DNA from: Propionibacteriaceae bacterium
Lineage (GTDB): Bacteria > Actinomycetota > Actinomycetes > Propionibacteriales > Propionibacteriaceae
Length of the DNA: 12,580 nucleotides
Reading direction: 5' to 3'
Assembly (NCBI GenBank): GCA_030544185.1
Contig: JAUNRO010000057.1
Location: forward strand, 1 to 12,580
Shown: in pieces, positions 12,209-12,580 of the stretch
Numbering within the stretch: the stretch's first letter is position 1
How the letters are laid out: the number at the start of each line of letters is the position of its first letter
Made by a program: the position numbers and the translations under genes
The notes under the pieces: model-generated
Told to the model about the DNA's origin: nothing
What the model saw: the letters and a program-made list of their open reading frames with translations, nothing else
Database searches by the model: none

Positions 12209-12580
12209 ATGCGTGCGGCGAAGGTGGTGTTCGGCCTGTGGGTGCTCGCGGCCGCCGCGTTCGTCGGGCTGTGGGTCTGGGGGCTGCTCACGATGCCGGC
12301 CGAGGTCCCGGTGCACACCGATCTCGTCGGCAACACCACGCGATGGGGCTCGCGCTGGGAGTTGCTCATCGTCCTCGGGATCGCGGCGGTCGTGGCCGGC
12401 GGGCTGCCGGTGCTGATCGGCGGCTGGATCGCCCGGGGCGGCGCGCTCACTCATGTGAACATCCCCAACAAGGACTGGTGGCTCGCGACGCCCGCGCGTG
12501 AGGGGGAGGCGCGGCGCCGCGTCGCCGCGGCTCGGGTCGGGGTCTACCGGGTCAGGCGGGCGTCGCGGCCAAGGCGTTGG
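12209..12580 (+). CDS. DUF1648-type membrane protein (N-terminal part)
   Basis: 124 codons are present before the window ends. Residues 6-28 form a first transmembrane helix. MPAEVPVHTDLVGNTTRWGS (29-48) matches the DUF1648 loop, in which a Pro, a His (His36 here) and a Gly-x-x-x-x-Trp-Gly pattern are conserved. Residues 51-75 form a second helix. VNIPNKDWWLAT (83-94) is a motif commonly seen after this domain. From residue 100 on the sequence is Arg-rich and lacks the hydrophobic stretch that usually follows, so either the next helix lies beyond the edge or the reading frame is disturbed near the end. The family's biochemical role is not established; members are often linked to regulators of the SdpR/SdpI type. 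It is divergent from the SRPBCC gene across a long inverted repeat. Confidence 0.75.
   Translation, partial: MRAAKVVFGLWVLAAAAFVGLWVWGLLTMPAEVPVHTDLVGNTTRWGSRWELLIVLGIAAVVAGGLPVLIGGWIARGGALTHVNIPNKDWWLATPAREGEARRRVAAARVGVYRVRRASRPRRW

Noticed and set aside
1..12580. CRISPR arrays, tRNA/rRNA genes, insertion sequences, phage or toxin-antitoxin genes
   Set aside because: I saw no regularly spaced repeats, cloverleaf-like sequences, rRNA signatures, transposase or integrase motifs, or small paired defence genes on either strand.

Overview
The window is GC-rich (about 70% by eye), gene-dense bacterial chromosome. It has the marks of a high-GC actinobacterium: TAnnnT-type -10 boxes exactly six bases before start codons that lack a Shine-Dalgarno site (leaderless genes), some GTG starts, and a ThrE-type exporter, an LIP-type secreted lipase and an OsmC protein of actinobacterial style. 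Tyrosine is read mostly as TAT despite the GC content. This is odd for such a genome, and I cannot name the genus from it. No rRNA, tRNA, CRISPR array, insertion sequence or phage gene is visible. The region reads as ordinary housekeeping and accessory chromosome.

Layout. 1-1730 (minus strand): a DUF1704/QEGLA-type zinc peptidase homologue (MATCAP family), followed by the N-terminal third of an FAD/NAD(P)H ferredoxin-reductase-like enzyme. A perfect 22-bp palindrome lies between them. 1951-3283 (plus): malonyl-CoA decarboxylase broken by a frameshift that looks like an exact 5-base deletion. 3408-4712 (plus): Bcr/CflA-type drug efflux transporter. 4775-5974 (plus): unrecognised protein with a membrane segment at each end and a helical, enzyme-like middle. 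5976-7526 (minus): ThrE-type threonine/serine exporter. 7573-8805 (minus): secreted lipase. 9014-9445 (plus): OsmC-family protein. 9435-10337 (minus): divergent TetR-like regulator. 10650-11558 (plus): membrane-anchored alpha/beta hydrolase. 11523-12059 (minus): SRPBCC/AHSA1 protein. 12209-12580 (plus, cut by the window end): DUF1648-type membrane protein.

Most genes look like single transcription units. Genes meet in convergent pairs that abut or overlap (5974/5976, 9435-9445, 11523-11558). The divergent intergenic regions hold inverted repeats that are candidate operators (8858-8939, 10373-10396, 12119-12167). The TetR-like gene and the hydrolase are divergent and may be a regulator/target pair. 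The lipase and OsmC genes share a divergent promoter region.

I do not see a clear new multi-gene system. The points most worth a second look are the malonyl-CoA decarboxylase lesion, the unrecognised 399-residue protein, the near-perfect 18-bp-arm inverted repeat at 12119-12167, the uniform leaderless promoter spacing, and the tyrosine codon bias.
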